Source: CAKZQX01 sp034436755 (GTDB taxonomy: Bacteria > Chloroflexota > Chloroflexia > Chloroflexales > Chloroflexaceae). Taken from it: a stretch of 64,000 nt of DNA. Position numbers and translations under genes: made by a program. Of this stretch, positions 55,821 to 63,731 are shown in pieces. Position 1 is the first letter of the stretch, and every line of letters starts with the position of its first letter. The notes below the pieces were generated by a model. The model had not been told where the DNA came from and ran no database searches. It saw nothing but the letters and a program-made list of their open reading frames with translations. The DNA is taken from positions 30,710-94,709 of the forward strand of contig DAOTVB010000074.1 of assembly GCA_034436755.1 (NCBI GenBank), in the 5' to 3' direction.

Positions 55821-57032
55821 ATGACCCTGGTGCAACGAACGCATCGCGCGTTATATGCCGCCTTTGACCGCTATCCCGCGCCCAAAGGGGCCGCCGTGCA
55901 TATCCGGCAGATGGCCGGGACGCTGTTCCAGGTGATGGAAGGTGGCCTGCTCTATGTGCTGGGCGATGAGAGTCTGCCTCCCTACCAGCAGGAAGCGGAT
56001 GGCATCGAGATCCTGCGGCATACCACACCGATTCCCAATTTTCTTGAGCGGACCATCAGCTATGGCGATATGCTGACGCAGTTGCTCGATGAACAGGCTG
56101 CCAGTTTGCGCCTGTGTCACTTCCGCGATCCCTGGAGCGGTATTCCGCTGCTGAACCATCCCCAGGCCGCCTACAAAACGATCTACGAAGTCAACGCGCT
56201 ACCCTCCATCGAGTTGCCCATGCTCTACAGGCAGCTGGCACCGCGCACCCTGGCAAAGATCCGCGCGCTGGAGGAGCGCTGCCTGGCGGCCGCCGACCAT
56301 ATCATCACGCCGGCCGCCGTCATCCGGGATAACCTGCTGCGCCTGGGAGTCGCCGCCGAGCGCATCAGCGTACTCTACAACGGAGCCGACCTGCCGCCGG
56401 AAACGGCCCGCCCGCTCTATGCACCGCCGCGCTATCTGCTCTACTTTGGCGCGCTGCAACCCTGGCAGGGCATCGAGGTACTGCTGCGCGCCTTTGCACT
56501 GCTGGCCGACTATCCCGACCTCTGGCTGGTGATCTGCGCATCCAATGAGCCGCGCGCCGCCAAACCCTACCGCAAACTGGCCGAGCGGCTGGAGATCGCC
56601 GAGCGGGTGCTCTGGCTGTTTCAACTGCCCCAGGCAGAACTGATCCCCTGGCAGAACCATGCCCTGCTGGCGCTGGCCCCGCTGACCGAGAGCCCACGCA
56701 ATCTGGAGCAGGGCTGCTGCCCGCTAAAGATCCTGGAGGCAATGGCGGCGGGCGTGCCGGTGGTTGCCTCCGACCTGCCCGCCGTGCGCGAACTGCTACG
56801 CGACGGCGTGGATGGGCTGCTGGTGGGGCCGGATCGTCCGGCGAACTTTGCGTGGGCAGTACGCGTGCTGCTCGAATACCCGGAGCGTATCCGCGAGATG
56901 GGCGACAACGCTCGCCGGCGCATTGCCGGGCAGTTCACCTGGGAACAGACCACCACGCAACTTGCAGCTCTCTATGCACGTATGCTTGATGAAACCGGCG
57001 ACGAGCAACCCGAAACGAGCAACCCGGCGTAA
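55821..57032 (+). CDS. Glycosyltransferase family 4 (GT-B fold)
   Basis: A 403-residue cytosolic glycosyltransferase. The N-terminal half begins YPAPKGAAVHIRQMAGTLFQV, an acceptor-domain pattern of GT4; NALPSIELPMLY follows. The C-terminal nucleotide-sugar domain has YLLYFGALQPWQGIEVLLRAFALL, a region before PLTESPRNLEQGCCPLKILEAMAAGVPVVAS (the E-x7-E type donor motif, here PLKILEAMA) and DGVDGLLVGPD. The donor and acceptor are unknown. ATG 55821 follows GAGGTGAG. It begins a group of sugar-related genes running to 63032. Confidence 0.88.
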   Translation: MTLVQRTHRALYAAFDRYPAPKGAAVHIRQMAGTLFQVMEGGLLYVLGDESLPPYQQEADGIEILRHTTPIPNFLERTISYGDMLTQLLDEQAASLRLCHFRDPWSGIPLLNHPQAAYKTIYEVNALPSIELPMLYRQLAPRTLAKIRALEERCLAAADHIITPAAVIRDNLLRLGVAAERISVLYNGADLPPETARPLYAPPRYLLYFGALQPWQGIEVLLRAFALLADYPDLWLVICASNEPRAAKPYRKLAERLEIAERVLWLFQLPQAELIPWQNHALLALAPLTESPRNLEQGCCPLKILEAMAAGVPVVASDLPAVRELLRDGVDGLLVGPDRPANFAWAVRVLLEYPERIREMGDNARRRIAGQFTWEQTTTQLAALYARMLDETGDEQPETSNPA

Positions 57033-57081
57033 TTCACTCGACCGAACCTGACTGAACAGCTTCACCCAAAGGAAGGTACCC

Positions 57082-58227
57082 ATGCCGAACAACTCTGCGA
57101 AGGATGTACCGGTTCCACGCACGCCACCACCCGGCATAGATGTTCGCAAAATCATCAAGGATAAACGTATTGACGCAGCATATGATGTTCCTACCTGGAT
57201 CCACTTGTTTCAGCATTTACGCCACCGAGAGCAGCGGCGCAATCAGATAAGAGGATGGGGATGTTTAGTTTTTGGAATGCTGGTAATTTCTAGTACAGTC
57301 CTGCTTTTCTTAACAGAAAGTCTTTGTTTAGTTCCAATTATAATCCTCTTTTTTATAATTACAATGCTAGTTATTATATTAGCAAAAGACAATAATACCG
57401 ATATGGATTTAGTTCACGACGTTGACAACACGCTCCTGCCAATACTGCGCGTACTCCAGGCCGATATGCTGCAACCCAATGAACCACTTCGGCTCCAGGT
57501 CGATCTACGTGGATGGAAATTACCCGCCAAGCAGGTAGACCAGGTAGATCATCACGATACGGAAAAAACCGTTGATACATTTTACGTAGATCACTGGCTG
57601 ACGGGTCAGGCGCACCTGGCGGATCGCTCCCGCCTGCGGTGGCGGTTAACCCGACAAGTGCGCGTCCGCCAGACCACGCGACACCGCCTGAGTGGCAGGG
57701 TCAAGACCAAAACCAAAGACAAAATCAAAACCCTGGTTGATGCCCGGCTTGCCATCTCCCATCAGCGCTATCCTGGCGCGCTATCAGAAGCTGCGCCAAT
57801 ACCCCATGGCCGCTTGAAAATCCGCCCGAAGGAACAGCGCACGGAGATACGGGTGAAGCAGAAATATAGTCCCGAAACAACCAGTCGTGATACGAACCCG
57901 TTTGTCGAAGCCGTCAGCGCGGCTTATCAGCAGGTTACCTTGCCGGATGCCGGCCCCACGACCATCCCGGATGTGCCGCAAAGCCCTACCCGACTGCTGA
58001 TCCGGAATGCGGCGTTGCAGCGAGAACTGCAGCAGGCGTGGAAGCAGGGCGGCAAGATTGCCCCCTATGTTGAGATCAAAAATGGACAGATGTATCTGTC
58101 GCTGGCATTTCTGGATGATCCGGCGGAACGCGCGCAGGCATATGACCTGTTGCAGCGTTTCCAGGCGGGCGAGACGGTTGACCAGACCGCGTTGCGCAGG
58201 TTGGGACAGCAGTTGCTGCATAAATAG
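57082..58227 (+). CDS. Membrane protein of unknown function, duplicated downstream
   Basis: A 381-residue protein. The N terminus VPRTPPPGIDVRKIIKDKRID is followed by two hydrophobic helices at about 58-110 (GWGCLVFGMLVISSTVLLFL and LCLVPIIILFFIITMLVIIL), then a basic, polar region (KTKTKDKIKTLVDARLAISHQRYPG), IRVKQKYSPE, and a C-terminal helical part. DNA of the helix region is strikingly AT-rich relative to the rest. The next gene is a shorter paralogue lacking the helices. No family is recognised. GGAAGG precedes ATG 57082. Confidence 0.7.
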   Translation: MPNNSAKDVPVPRTPPPGIDVRKIIKDKRIDAAYDVPTWIHLFQHLRHREQRRNQIRGWGCLVFGMLVISSTVLLFLTESLCLVPIIILFFIITMLVIILAKDNNTDMDLVHDVDNTLLPILRVLQADMLQPNEPLRLQVDLRGWKLPAKQVDQVDHHDTEKTVDTFYVDHWLTGQAHLADRSRLRWRLTRQVRVRQTTRHRLSGRVKTKTKDKIKTLVDARLAISHQRYPGALSEAAPIPHGRLKIRPKEQRTEIRVKQKYSPETTSRDTNPFVEAVSAAYQQVTLPDAGPTTIPDVPQSPTRLLIRNAALQRELQQAWKQGGKIAPYVEIKNGQMYLSLAFLDDPAERAQAYDLLQRFQAGETVDQTALRRLGQQLLHK

Positions 58228-58307
58228 AAACTGTGGATTTTTTGGTATATTCGTAATCAAAACGATTTTAAATAGAAAATACCAAAACTATCTAAAGGAT
58301 ATTAAAG

Positions 58308-58718
58308 ATGACCAGGCTGATACGCCGTGATAAAGCTAAGGAAATGCCGGTTACGCTCACACCACCACCCGGCGTGAATGTGCCGCACATTCTGAAAAGC
58401 AGGCATATTGATCGTAATAGCCGATGGAAAATCAAAACCAAAACCAACCAGAAGAATACCGACACGGTCGATCTACGCCTTAGCATTCTCCAGCGCCGGT
58501 ATCCCAATGTGCATCCCGATCCCGCATCGCTGCCACATGGCCAGTTAACGGTTTATGCTGCAGAACAGTGGACACATATTCGTGTGAAGCAAACATTTAG
58601 TAATGCTGTGCCCACCCGGATGAGAGATGCATGGCTCCAGGCGATTAGTATGGCCTATCAGCAGGTGGTGCTGCCGGAGCCGGGTACTTCCGGCAACGCC
58701 AGTACCTGTCGGTTATGA
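58308..58718 (+). CDS. Short paralogue of the preceding protein, without membrane helices
   Basis: A 136-residue protein. VTLTPPPGVNVPHILKSRHID aligns with the N terminus of the protein at 57082, then it jumps directly to KTKTNQKNTDTVDLRLSILQ and QRRYPNVHP, HIRVKQTFSN and AISMAYQQVVLPEPG, matching its central part. About 170 residues, including both helices, and the ~80 C-terminal residues are absent. Its last 61 bp overlap the 3' end of the convergent radical SAM gene, so the end may have been formed by a deletion. AAAGGA precedes ATG 58308. It could be functional as a soluble version or a decaying duplicate. Confidence 0.6.
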   Translation: MTRLIRRDKAKEMPVTLTPPPGVNVPHILKSRHIDRNSRWKIKTKTNQKNTDTVDLRLSILQRRYPNVHPDPASLPHGQLTVYAAEQWTHIRVKQTFSNAVPTRMRDAWLQAISMAYQQVVLPEPGTSGNASTCRL

Positions 58719-59755
58719 TCAAGAAACTCGTCGCAGCGCCGGCAGATCGGCAGGGCGGGCGGATGCATCATCTGCCGGATCGCCTGGTAGCCCGCGCCGG
58801 TCCAGATCGCCTCAAACGACTGCTCTTTCAGATCGCCGAGCGGCTCGATCTGTTCGCGGGTCAGGCAGCAGAGGTAGACCAGGCCGTTGTAGTCAATCAA
58901 GCTGTGGGTCCAGGGGGCAAAACAGGGATGTTCATCATACCAGCCATCGGCATACAGCCCATACTGAGCATTATGCATGGCCGCCGGCAGCGTCGCGCCA
59001 AACGGGTAGGCCTGCTGCGGGTCATGCATCAACCCCAACGCCAGCGCGCGCTCGGCCAGGCGTGGCGCAACTGTCTGCTGATACGCTTCGATCTGGTGGG
59101 GCTGCAGGCCCAACTCGCGCTCAGGCCAGGGATTGACCGGCAGCAGGCGCAGTTCATCGGCACCCAGGTCGGCCAGCCGATCCGGCAGTTCGGCCAGGGT
59201 GTGATAGTTCAGACTGTTGACGACGGTGTTGATGCGGATGACCGGCCGACCCTTGCGCGCCGCGCCACGCATGTAACCAATCGCCCGGGTCGTCTGTTTC
59301 CATGCACCCGGCACGCCGCGCACCTGATCGTGCGTTTTGCGGTCGGGCGCGTCGAGCGAGAGGTTGATCCCGCGCAATCCGGCCGCCACCAGCGCCCGCG
59401 CCATCTCCTTGCCGATCAGGGTGCCGTTGCTGGTCAGGTTGGCCCGCATCCCCAGCGCCGTCGCGTGTGCAATCAGTTCGCTGGTCTGTGGGCGCAGCAG
59501 CGGCTCACCCCCACTGAAATGGACTTTGCGGCAACCCAGTTGCGCCAGTTCATCCAGGATGGAGCGGAAACGCGCGCTGGGCAGGGGCGCCGTGTGCGGA
59601 GCGCGCCAGTGGTTGCACATCCGGCATCGAAGATTGCAACCAAAGATCAGTTTGATTTTGACATACAGCGGTTTGTACGCCTGGCGTTCACGCACGGCCT
59701 GCCGGAACGTCGCCATCTCCGCCGGCGATTCTGCCGGCGCTTCGAGCAGATGCAT
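58658..59755 (-). CDS. Radical SAM protein with SPASM-like C-terminal domain
   Basis: A 365-residue enzyme. The radical SAM cluster motif is CNLRCRMC (CxxxCxxC) at about residue 40, followed by HFSGGEPLLRP and the SAM-binding segments LTSNGTLI and INLSLDAPDRKTHDQVRG. The C terminus has a SPASM-like Cys set: CFAPWTHSLIDYNGLVYLCC and PICRRC. Such proteins install modifications on peptides or serve in cofactor synthesis. ATG 59755 follows AAGGAACC; the longer frame to 59875 runs into the family D repeat. It is convergent with, and overlaps, the gene at 58308 and is divergent from the Zn-finger mini-protein. The substrate is unknown. Confidence 0.9.
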   Translation of the reverse strand: MHLLEAPAESPAEMATFRQAVRERQAYKPLYVKIKLIFGCNLRCRMCNHWRAPHTAPLPSARFRSILDELAQLGCRKVHFSGGEPLLRPQTSELIAHATALGMRANLTSNGTLIGKEMARALVAAGLRGINLSLDAPDRKTHDQVRGVPGAWKQTTRAIGYMRGAARKGRPVIRINTVVNSLNYHTLAELPDRLADLGADELRLLPVNPWPERELGLQPHQIEAYQQTVAPRLAERALALGLMHDPQQAYPFGATLPAAMHNAQYGLYADGWYDEHPCFAPWTHSLIDYNGLVYLCCLTREQIEPLGDLKEQSFEAIWTGAGYQAIRQMMHPPALPICRRCDEFLDHNRQVLALPEVPGSGSTTC

Positions 59756-59838
59756 ATATGGTTCCTTACCCTGGTTCGCAGTAAAGTTGATCGCAGTATA
59801 GCATGAAATGCAGGCATGGCATATGGCAGCACACCAGC

Positions 59839-60046
59839 ATATAACACAACCTGCGCGGTCGTCCATCCAGCGCATTGGGATGCGCCTCCGGCAAAGTGGA
59901 AGATTCTCTTCTTTTTCACAAAAATGTTACACTCTGTGTAACATTTTTGTGAAAAAGATAAGAAGAGTACCATGCTGCCGCAGGCGAATCGGGGTTCCAT
60001 CGGGTGGAACGTCCGGTTTGCATGGTGACCGCGTAAGTCCTGTTAT
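59839..60046. repeat. Family D element with 21-bp perfect hairpin, copy 2
   Basis: Ends ATAACACAACCTGCGCGGT and ACCGCGTAAGTCCTGTTAT are imperfect inverted repeats. The core is a perfect 21-bp stem (59911-59931 with 59937-59957) around CTCTG. Arms carry GCGCCTCCGGCAAAGTGGA and TGCTGCCGCAGGCGAATCGG. It lies in the divergent spacer of the radical SAM and Zn-finger genes. Confidence 0.8.
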
Positions 60047-60064
60047 GGAAGGAAAGGCACAACA

Positions 60065-60418
60065 ATGAGCACGCTGAGATGTCAGATTAAACGGGGCTTT
60101 TTTGTCCTGCGCGACTGTGGCAAACATGCCGTAACCACCTGTAGCATATGCGGGCGGAGTATCTGTGCAGAACACCAGGCACAGCGATCGGCAAAGGTCA
60201 TGTGCGTTGATTGCTATGCGCGGCGGTACGAAATCGATGCTGCACCACAGGATGTATATTCTTACCGCCACTGGCACTACCAACATAACGACTATTCTCC
60301 AATTTATGGCGGCTCCAACTATGACAGCTACTATGACGATTACGATGTGCGCTCGTTTGAACCAGTACCGGACGATGATAGATATGATGAGTTTAGCGCC
60401 GGCTTTGGGGCAAGTTAG
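60065..60418 (+). CDS. Mini-protein with Cys/His zinc-binding module and Tyr/Asp-rich tail
   Basis: A 117-residue protein. Residues ~18-57 carry CGKHAVTTCSICGRSICAEH and MCVDCYARR, a B-box/treble-clef-like spacing of Cys and His pairs that should bind zinc. From about residue 63 the chain is low-complexity and rich in Tyr, Asp, Ser and His (VYSYRHWHYQHNDYSPIYGG), likely unstructured. GGAAGGAAAGG lies before ATG 60065. It is divergent from the radical SAM gene and 12 bp before a glycosyltransferase. No family is recognised beyond the zinc module. It might be an adaptor; a modified-peptide substrate of the radical SAM enzyme is a more speculative option. Confidence 0.65.
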   Translation: MSTLRCQIKRGFFVLRDCGKHAVTTCSICGRSICAEHQAQRSAKVMCVDCYARRYEIDAAPQDVYSYRHWHYQHNDYSPIYGGSNYDSYYDDYDVRSFEPVPDDDRYDEFSAGFGAS

Positions 60419-60430
60419 CGAGGAGCGGTG

Positions 60431-61594
60431 ATGCAGCAGGCAGCAAACCCGGCCGCCCTGCGGCTGCTCTGGTTAACCGAGCGCTACTATCCGGAACAGG
60501 GCGGTATGGCGCAGTCCTGCGACCGAATGGTGACAACACTGCGGGAAGCGGGCGTGGTGATCGACCTGGTTCACCTGACCGGGAAGCGGACGCAGTGGCG
60601 CATGGAGCCGGGCCGCAATGGGCGCTATATCACCGCGCCGCCCGGCAATGATCCGGCCCACGCACTGAACCGCCTCTGGAGCATGCTGGAAGCCGCCCAT
60701 GCCCAGACTCCCTGGACGCATGTCGTTGCCTTTGGCGGGCAGGTTGCGCTGCTGGCCGCACCGGTGTATGCGGCATGGCTGGGGGTGCCGCTGATCACGC
60801 TGCTGCGCGGCAACGATTTTGATACCGGCATCTTCAGCCTGCGGCAGCGCCCACTGCTGCATGCGGCGCTGGAACGTGCCGCCGCTGTCTGCGTAGTCAG
60901 CCGCGATAAAGCCCGGCGGATCACGGCGCTCTATCCGCAGATCCAGCCCCGCTGGATTCCCAATGGCATAGACCTGGACACCTGGGCACTCCTGCCCTCG
61001 GAGCGCCGGCGCGCGGCAGACTGGCGGGCGGAGCATGTCGCACCGGAACGGCGGGTGCTGGGGATGTTTGGGCATATCAAACCCAAGAAGGCCGGACTGT
61101 TCTTCCTGCAGACGCTGCTAAACTCGGGCTATGCGGAGCGATTTCACCTGCTGATCGTGGGCGCGGTCAGCCCGGAGATCGAAAGCTGGCTGGAGACGCA
61201 CGCAGGCGAGCTGCATGTTAGCCGGTCAGACTTTGTTGAACATAGCGCCATGCTATGGCGCTATGCCGCCTGCGATCTGGTGGTGGTGCCATCGTTCTAT
61301 GACGGTATGCCGAATGTGTTGCTGGAGGCGGCCGCCCTCGGTGTGCCGCTGCTGGCCGCACGCGTGGGTGGCATGGCCGATCTGCTGGCGGATCGGCAGC
61401 ACGGCTTCCTGTTTACCCCCGGCGACGCCCACGATTGCCGCTGGGCAATTACGCAGGCCGCCACAGCCGGCGACGCGGAGCTACAGCAGTATGGTGCGGC
61501 CGGGCACACGCTGGTCGCAAACAGCCTGACGCACCGGCAGGAGGCACAGCGCTACCTGGAAGTGCTCTACGACACACTACCGGAGGCGCAATGA
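60431..61594 (+). CDS. Glycosyltransferase family 4 (GT-B fold)
   Basis: A 387-residue glycosyltransferase. The N-terminal acceptor domain starts LRLLWLTERYYPEQGGMAQSC, with PLITLLRGNDFDTG in the middle. The C-terminal donor domain has VLGMFGHIKPKKAGLFFLQTLL and VVPSFYDGMPNVLLEAAALGVPLLAAR, the conserved E-x7-E donor-binding motif region, then DRQHGFLFTPGD. ATG 60431 with AGGAG upstream. Its stop overlaps the next start (ATGA at 61591), so the three genes 60431-63032 are translationally chained. Confidence 0.9.
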   Translation: MQQAANPAALRLLWLTERYYPEQGGMAQSCDRMVTTLREAGVVIDLVHLTGKRTQWRMEPGRNGRYITAPPGNDPAHALNRLWSMLEAAHAQTPWTHVVAFGGQVALLAAPVYAAWLGVPLITLLRGNDFDTGIFSLRQRPLLHAALERAAAVCVVSRDKARRITALYPQIQPRWIPNGIDLDTWALLPSERRRAADWRAEHVAPERRVLGMFGHIKPKKAGLFFLQTLLNSGYAERFHLLIVGAVSPEIESWLETHAGELHVSRSDFVEHSAMLWRYAACDLVVVPSFYDGMPNVLLEAAALGVPLLAARVGGMADLLADRQHGFLFTPGDAHDCRWAITQAATAGDAELQQYGAAGHTLVANSLTHRQEAQRYLEVLYDTLPEAQ

Positions 61595-62472
61595 TTCTCT
61601 ACTATGCGCTGGGCGGTGGCCTGGGACACCTGACCCGGGCACGGGCCGTGGTTCACACGCTGGGGCTGACCGGGCCGATTGTCCTGCTGACCGCTTCGCC
61701 CTATGCCGCCGATCCGCGCGTTACCGCCGGGATGCAGGTTATCCCGGTGCCGCCGGCCCTGGAGCGGGATCGGCATGCCTATCGCGCATGGCTGCAACGG
61801 CTGATTACGCAGGTAACGCCCGACGCCATCTATCTTGATGCGTTCCCAGCCGGTATCCAGGGGGAACTCTGCGGCGAACTGCTCCCGCCGGATCGGCCAG
61901 TCTATCACCTGGCGCGGCGGCTGCGCTGGCCGCACTATGCGTGTGCGCTCCAGGACACCCCGCCGGCCCTGACGATGACATACCAGTTGGAGCCGCTCGA
62001 CCCGGCGCACGCGGCTTTTCTACAGGATCATTCGCGCGCGGTCGTGCCGCTGGCGCTGGTTGATCCGCCCGCCCCGCCACCCACGCCCGCGATCACCCGG
62101 CTACGCACGCCCGACCGCCCGCTCTGGCTGATCGCCCACGCGGGAGCCGAAGACGAAACCGCCGAGTTGCTGGCCTATGCAGAACTGCTGGCCCGCCAGA
62201 TGCAAGTGCAGCCGCAACTCCTGCTGGTGACACCGCAGCGCCCCGCCGGGCTGCCGGCGCATGTGTTGCACCTGGCTTACTACCCGGCCAGTGCCCTGTT
62301 CCCACTGGCAGATGCAATCATCACCGGAGGCGGGTTTAACACAATGCGGCAGGCTGCCCCTTACGCCCACAAGCATCATGCGCTGCCCTTTCCCCGCCAC
62401 TTTGATGATCAGTTTGCGCGCGTGGCACGGCAGCGGGCCAACCAGTTTGCCCCCGGCAGGCCGGCACAATGA
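61591..62472 (+). CDS. GT-B-like glycosyltransferase (MurG/UGT-type)
   Basis: A 293-residue protein. The N terminus ILYYALGGGLGHLTRARAVV is the glycine-rich acceptor-domain motif of MurG/UGT-type enzymes, and the C-terminal LADAIITGGGFNTMRQAAPY corresponds to their donor-binding GG motif. At under 300 residues it is shorter than usual MurG (about 360). ATG 61591 is chosen because it overlaps the previous stop as ATGA; the longer frame from 61435 lies inside the previous gene. The next gene overlaps its stop in the same way. Sugar and acceptor are unknown. Confidence 0.78.
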   Translation: MILYYALGGGLGHLTRARAVVHTLGLTGPIVLLTASPYAADPRVTAGMQVIPVPPALERDRHAYRAWLQRLITQVTPDAIYLDAFPAGIQGELCGELLPPDRPVYHLARRLRWPHYACALQDTPPALTMTYQLEPLDPAHAAFLQDHSRAVVPLALVDPPAPPPTPAITRLRTPDRPLWLIAHAGAEDETAELLAYAELLARQMQVQPQLLLVTPQRPAGLPAHVLHLAYYPASALFPLADAIITGGGFNTMRQAAPYAHKHHALPFPRHFDDQFARVARQRANQFAPGRPAQ

Positions 62473-63032
62473 TCGTCGCTCCCCGCGCAACAATCCCCCC
62501 GGACCAGTTGCGGCGCATCGCCATTGTCGGCCTGCCGGGGGCGGGCAAAACCACCCTGGCCCGGCAACTGGCCCAATCGCTCGGCCTGCCCCATATTGAA
62601 CTGACCCGGCTGCGCTGGCAGCCCGGCTGGGTCCGCGTAGCCGATAGCCACCTGCAATCCCAGGTTGATCGTGCGCTGCAGGGCGAAACCTGGATTGTGG
62701 AAGGTACGTATCGACTATTACGTTATGTCGACTCAGAGCGAGTAACCCTCCTGCTCTGGCTGGATTATGCGCTGTATGTTATCCTGTGGCGGCTGATCCG
62801 GCGCACGCTCTGGCGCTGGCTGACCCACACAGAGTTTAGCCCCGGCAACTACGAACATCTGGGACGGCTTATCGGACGCGACTCAGTTGTCGCCGCCGTG
62901 TTGCGGGACCATCGGCACGCTCGCCACACCTTCGCGCAGCAGGCCGGCCACGGCAGTTATGCCGACATCCCGGTGGTACACCTGCGCCGGCCGGCAGAGA
63001 CGGTCCAACTGCTGCATCATCTGCTGAACTGA
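62469..63032 (+). CDS. P-loop NTPase, adenylate-kinase-like (FlaR/topology-modulation type)
   Basis: A 187-residue nucleotide-binding protein. Walker A is GLPGAGKTT at about residues 21-29, followed by LAQSLGLPHIELTRLRWQPGW, the pattern of adenylate-kinase-like proteins annotated as FlaR or DNA topology modulation. VEGTYRLLRYV and LLLWLDYALYVILWRLIRRT form the middle; the C-terminal part is Arg/His-rich. Its ATG overlaps the previous stop (ATGA). In this context it may phosphorylate a small molecule or precursor of the neighbouring glycosyltransferases; that is inference. Confidence 0.8.
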   Translation: MIVAPRATIPPDQLRRIAIVGLPGAGKTTLARQLAQSLGLPHIELTRLRWQPGWVRVADSHLQSQVDRALQGETWIVEGTYRLLRYVDSERVTLLLWLDYALYVILWRLIRRTLWRWLTHTEFSPGNYEHLGRLIGRDSVVAAVLRDHRHARHTFAQQAGHGSYADIPVVHLRRPAETVQLLHHLLN

Positions 63033-63244
63033 TATACACGAGTTACGCGGTTGACATGCAAACCGGACGTTTTACCCGATAGAAGCCCGATTCGCCTCCG
63101 GCAGGGTGGAACAGGGCATCTTTTTCACGAAAATCCGGCTCGGAGAAAAGATAAAATAACGTACCCTGCTGCCGCAGGCGATGACGGCGTTTCACTGGGT
63201 GAAACGCCTGGATTGATCGCTCACCGCGTAACTGGTGTGATATA
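63032..63244. repeat. Family D element, copy 3
   Basis: ATATACACGAGTTACGCGGT and ACCGCGTAACTGGTGTGATAT form ~20-bp imperfect terminal inverted repeats. The central hairpin (CTTTTTCACGAAAATCC, then GAGAAAAG) is decayed compared with copy 2. It also has GTTTCAC-TGG-GTGAAAC at about 63190-63206. Confidence 0.8.
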
Positions 63245-63251
63245 CGATTGA

Positions 63252-63342
63252 TATAGCAATCCTAAAGTGGTTGTGAACTGGTTCTGCGGAATCGCTTCCA
63301 ACCGCCTGAAGGCGGCACTACGACCAATGTAGGTTTGCTATA
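63252..63342. repeat. Family A MITE-like element, copy 4
   Basis: TATAGCAATCCTAAAGTGG to AGGTTTGCTATA, with CCGCCTGAAGGCGG inside; about 91 bp and nearly identical to copy 2. It follows family D copy 3 by 7 bp. Confidence 0.85.
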
Positions 63343-63603
63343 TATAGTGTTGAAACAGTGAACAGATTTTCTCGGTAGGTAATGCTTTCTTCTCTTTTTT
63401 GGTTATGCTAAGCGGGTATACTAGACATGCGGAGGGGTTCTCCGTACTTTGCATTATAGCTTCATCTTTCCACCTCATCGCTACTCCCTCCGGCGTCGGG
63501 GCAGGTTCTGCGGACACTGCTGCCGGCGTGCTGTTCATAGATGCACGCAAAGACAGACAACCGTTTCGCTGGTAGCATACAGTTGCTATGCCGGCGCAAC
63601 CTA

Positions 63604-63680
63604 TGGGAGTATGGCTCCCAATGCCAGAGTTGGCAGGAGCCTGGCTCCCGGATGTCAGAGTTGGCGGGAGCCTGGCTCCC
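63604..63680. repeat. Three GGGAGCCTGGCTCCC-type hairpins
   Basis: GGGAGTATGGCTCCC, GGAGCCTGGCTCCCG and CGGGAGCCTGGCTCCCG in a row, with spacers AATGCCAGAGTTGGCA and GATGTCAGAGTTGG. A single related unit, GGGAGCCCGGCTCCC, is at 33589-33603. They lie just upstream of the last gene; 63343-63603 shows nothing recognisable. Confidence 0.75.
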
Positions 63681-63731
63681 GCACTCCAAAGGGAAGAGAT
63701 AGAGCCAGAGACGGCTCACGAGAGGAGAGCA

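Noticed and set aside
59876..60050. Radical SAM gene starting at 59875 or small frames in the family D repeat
   Set aside because: The repeat occurs elsewhere without coding conservation; ATG 59755 with AAGGAACC is the better start.
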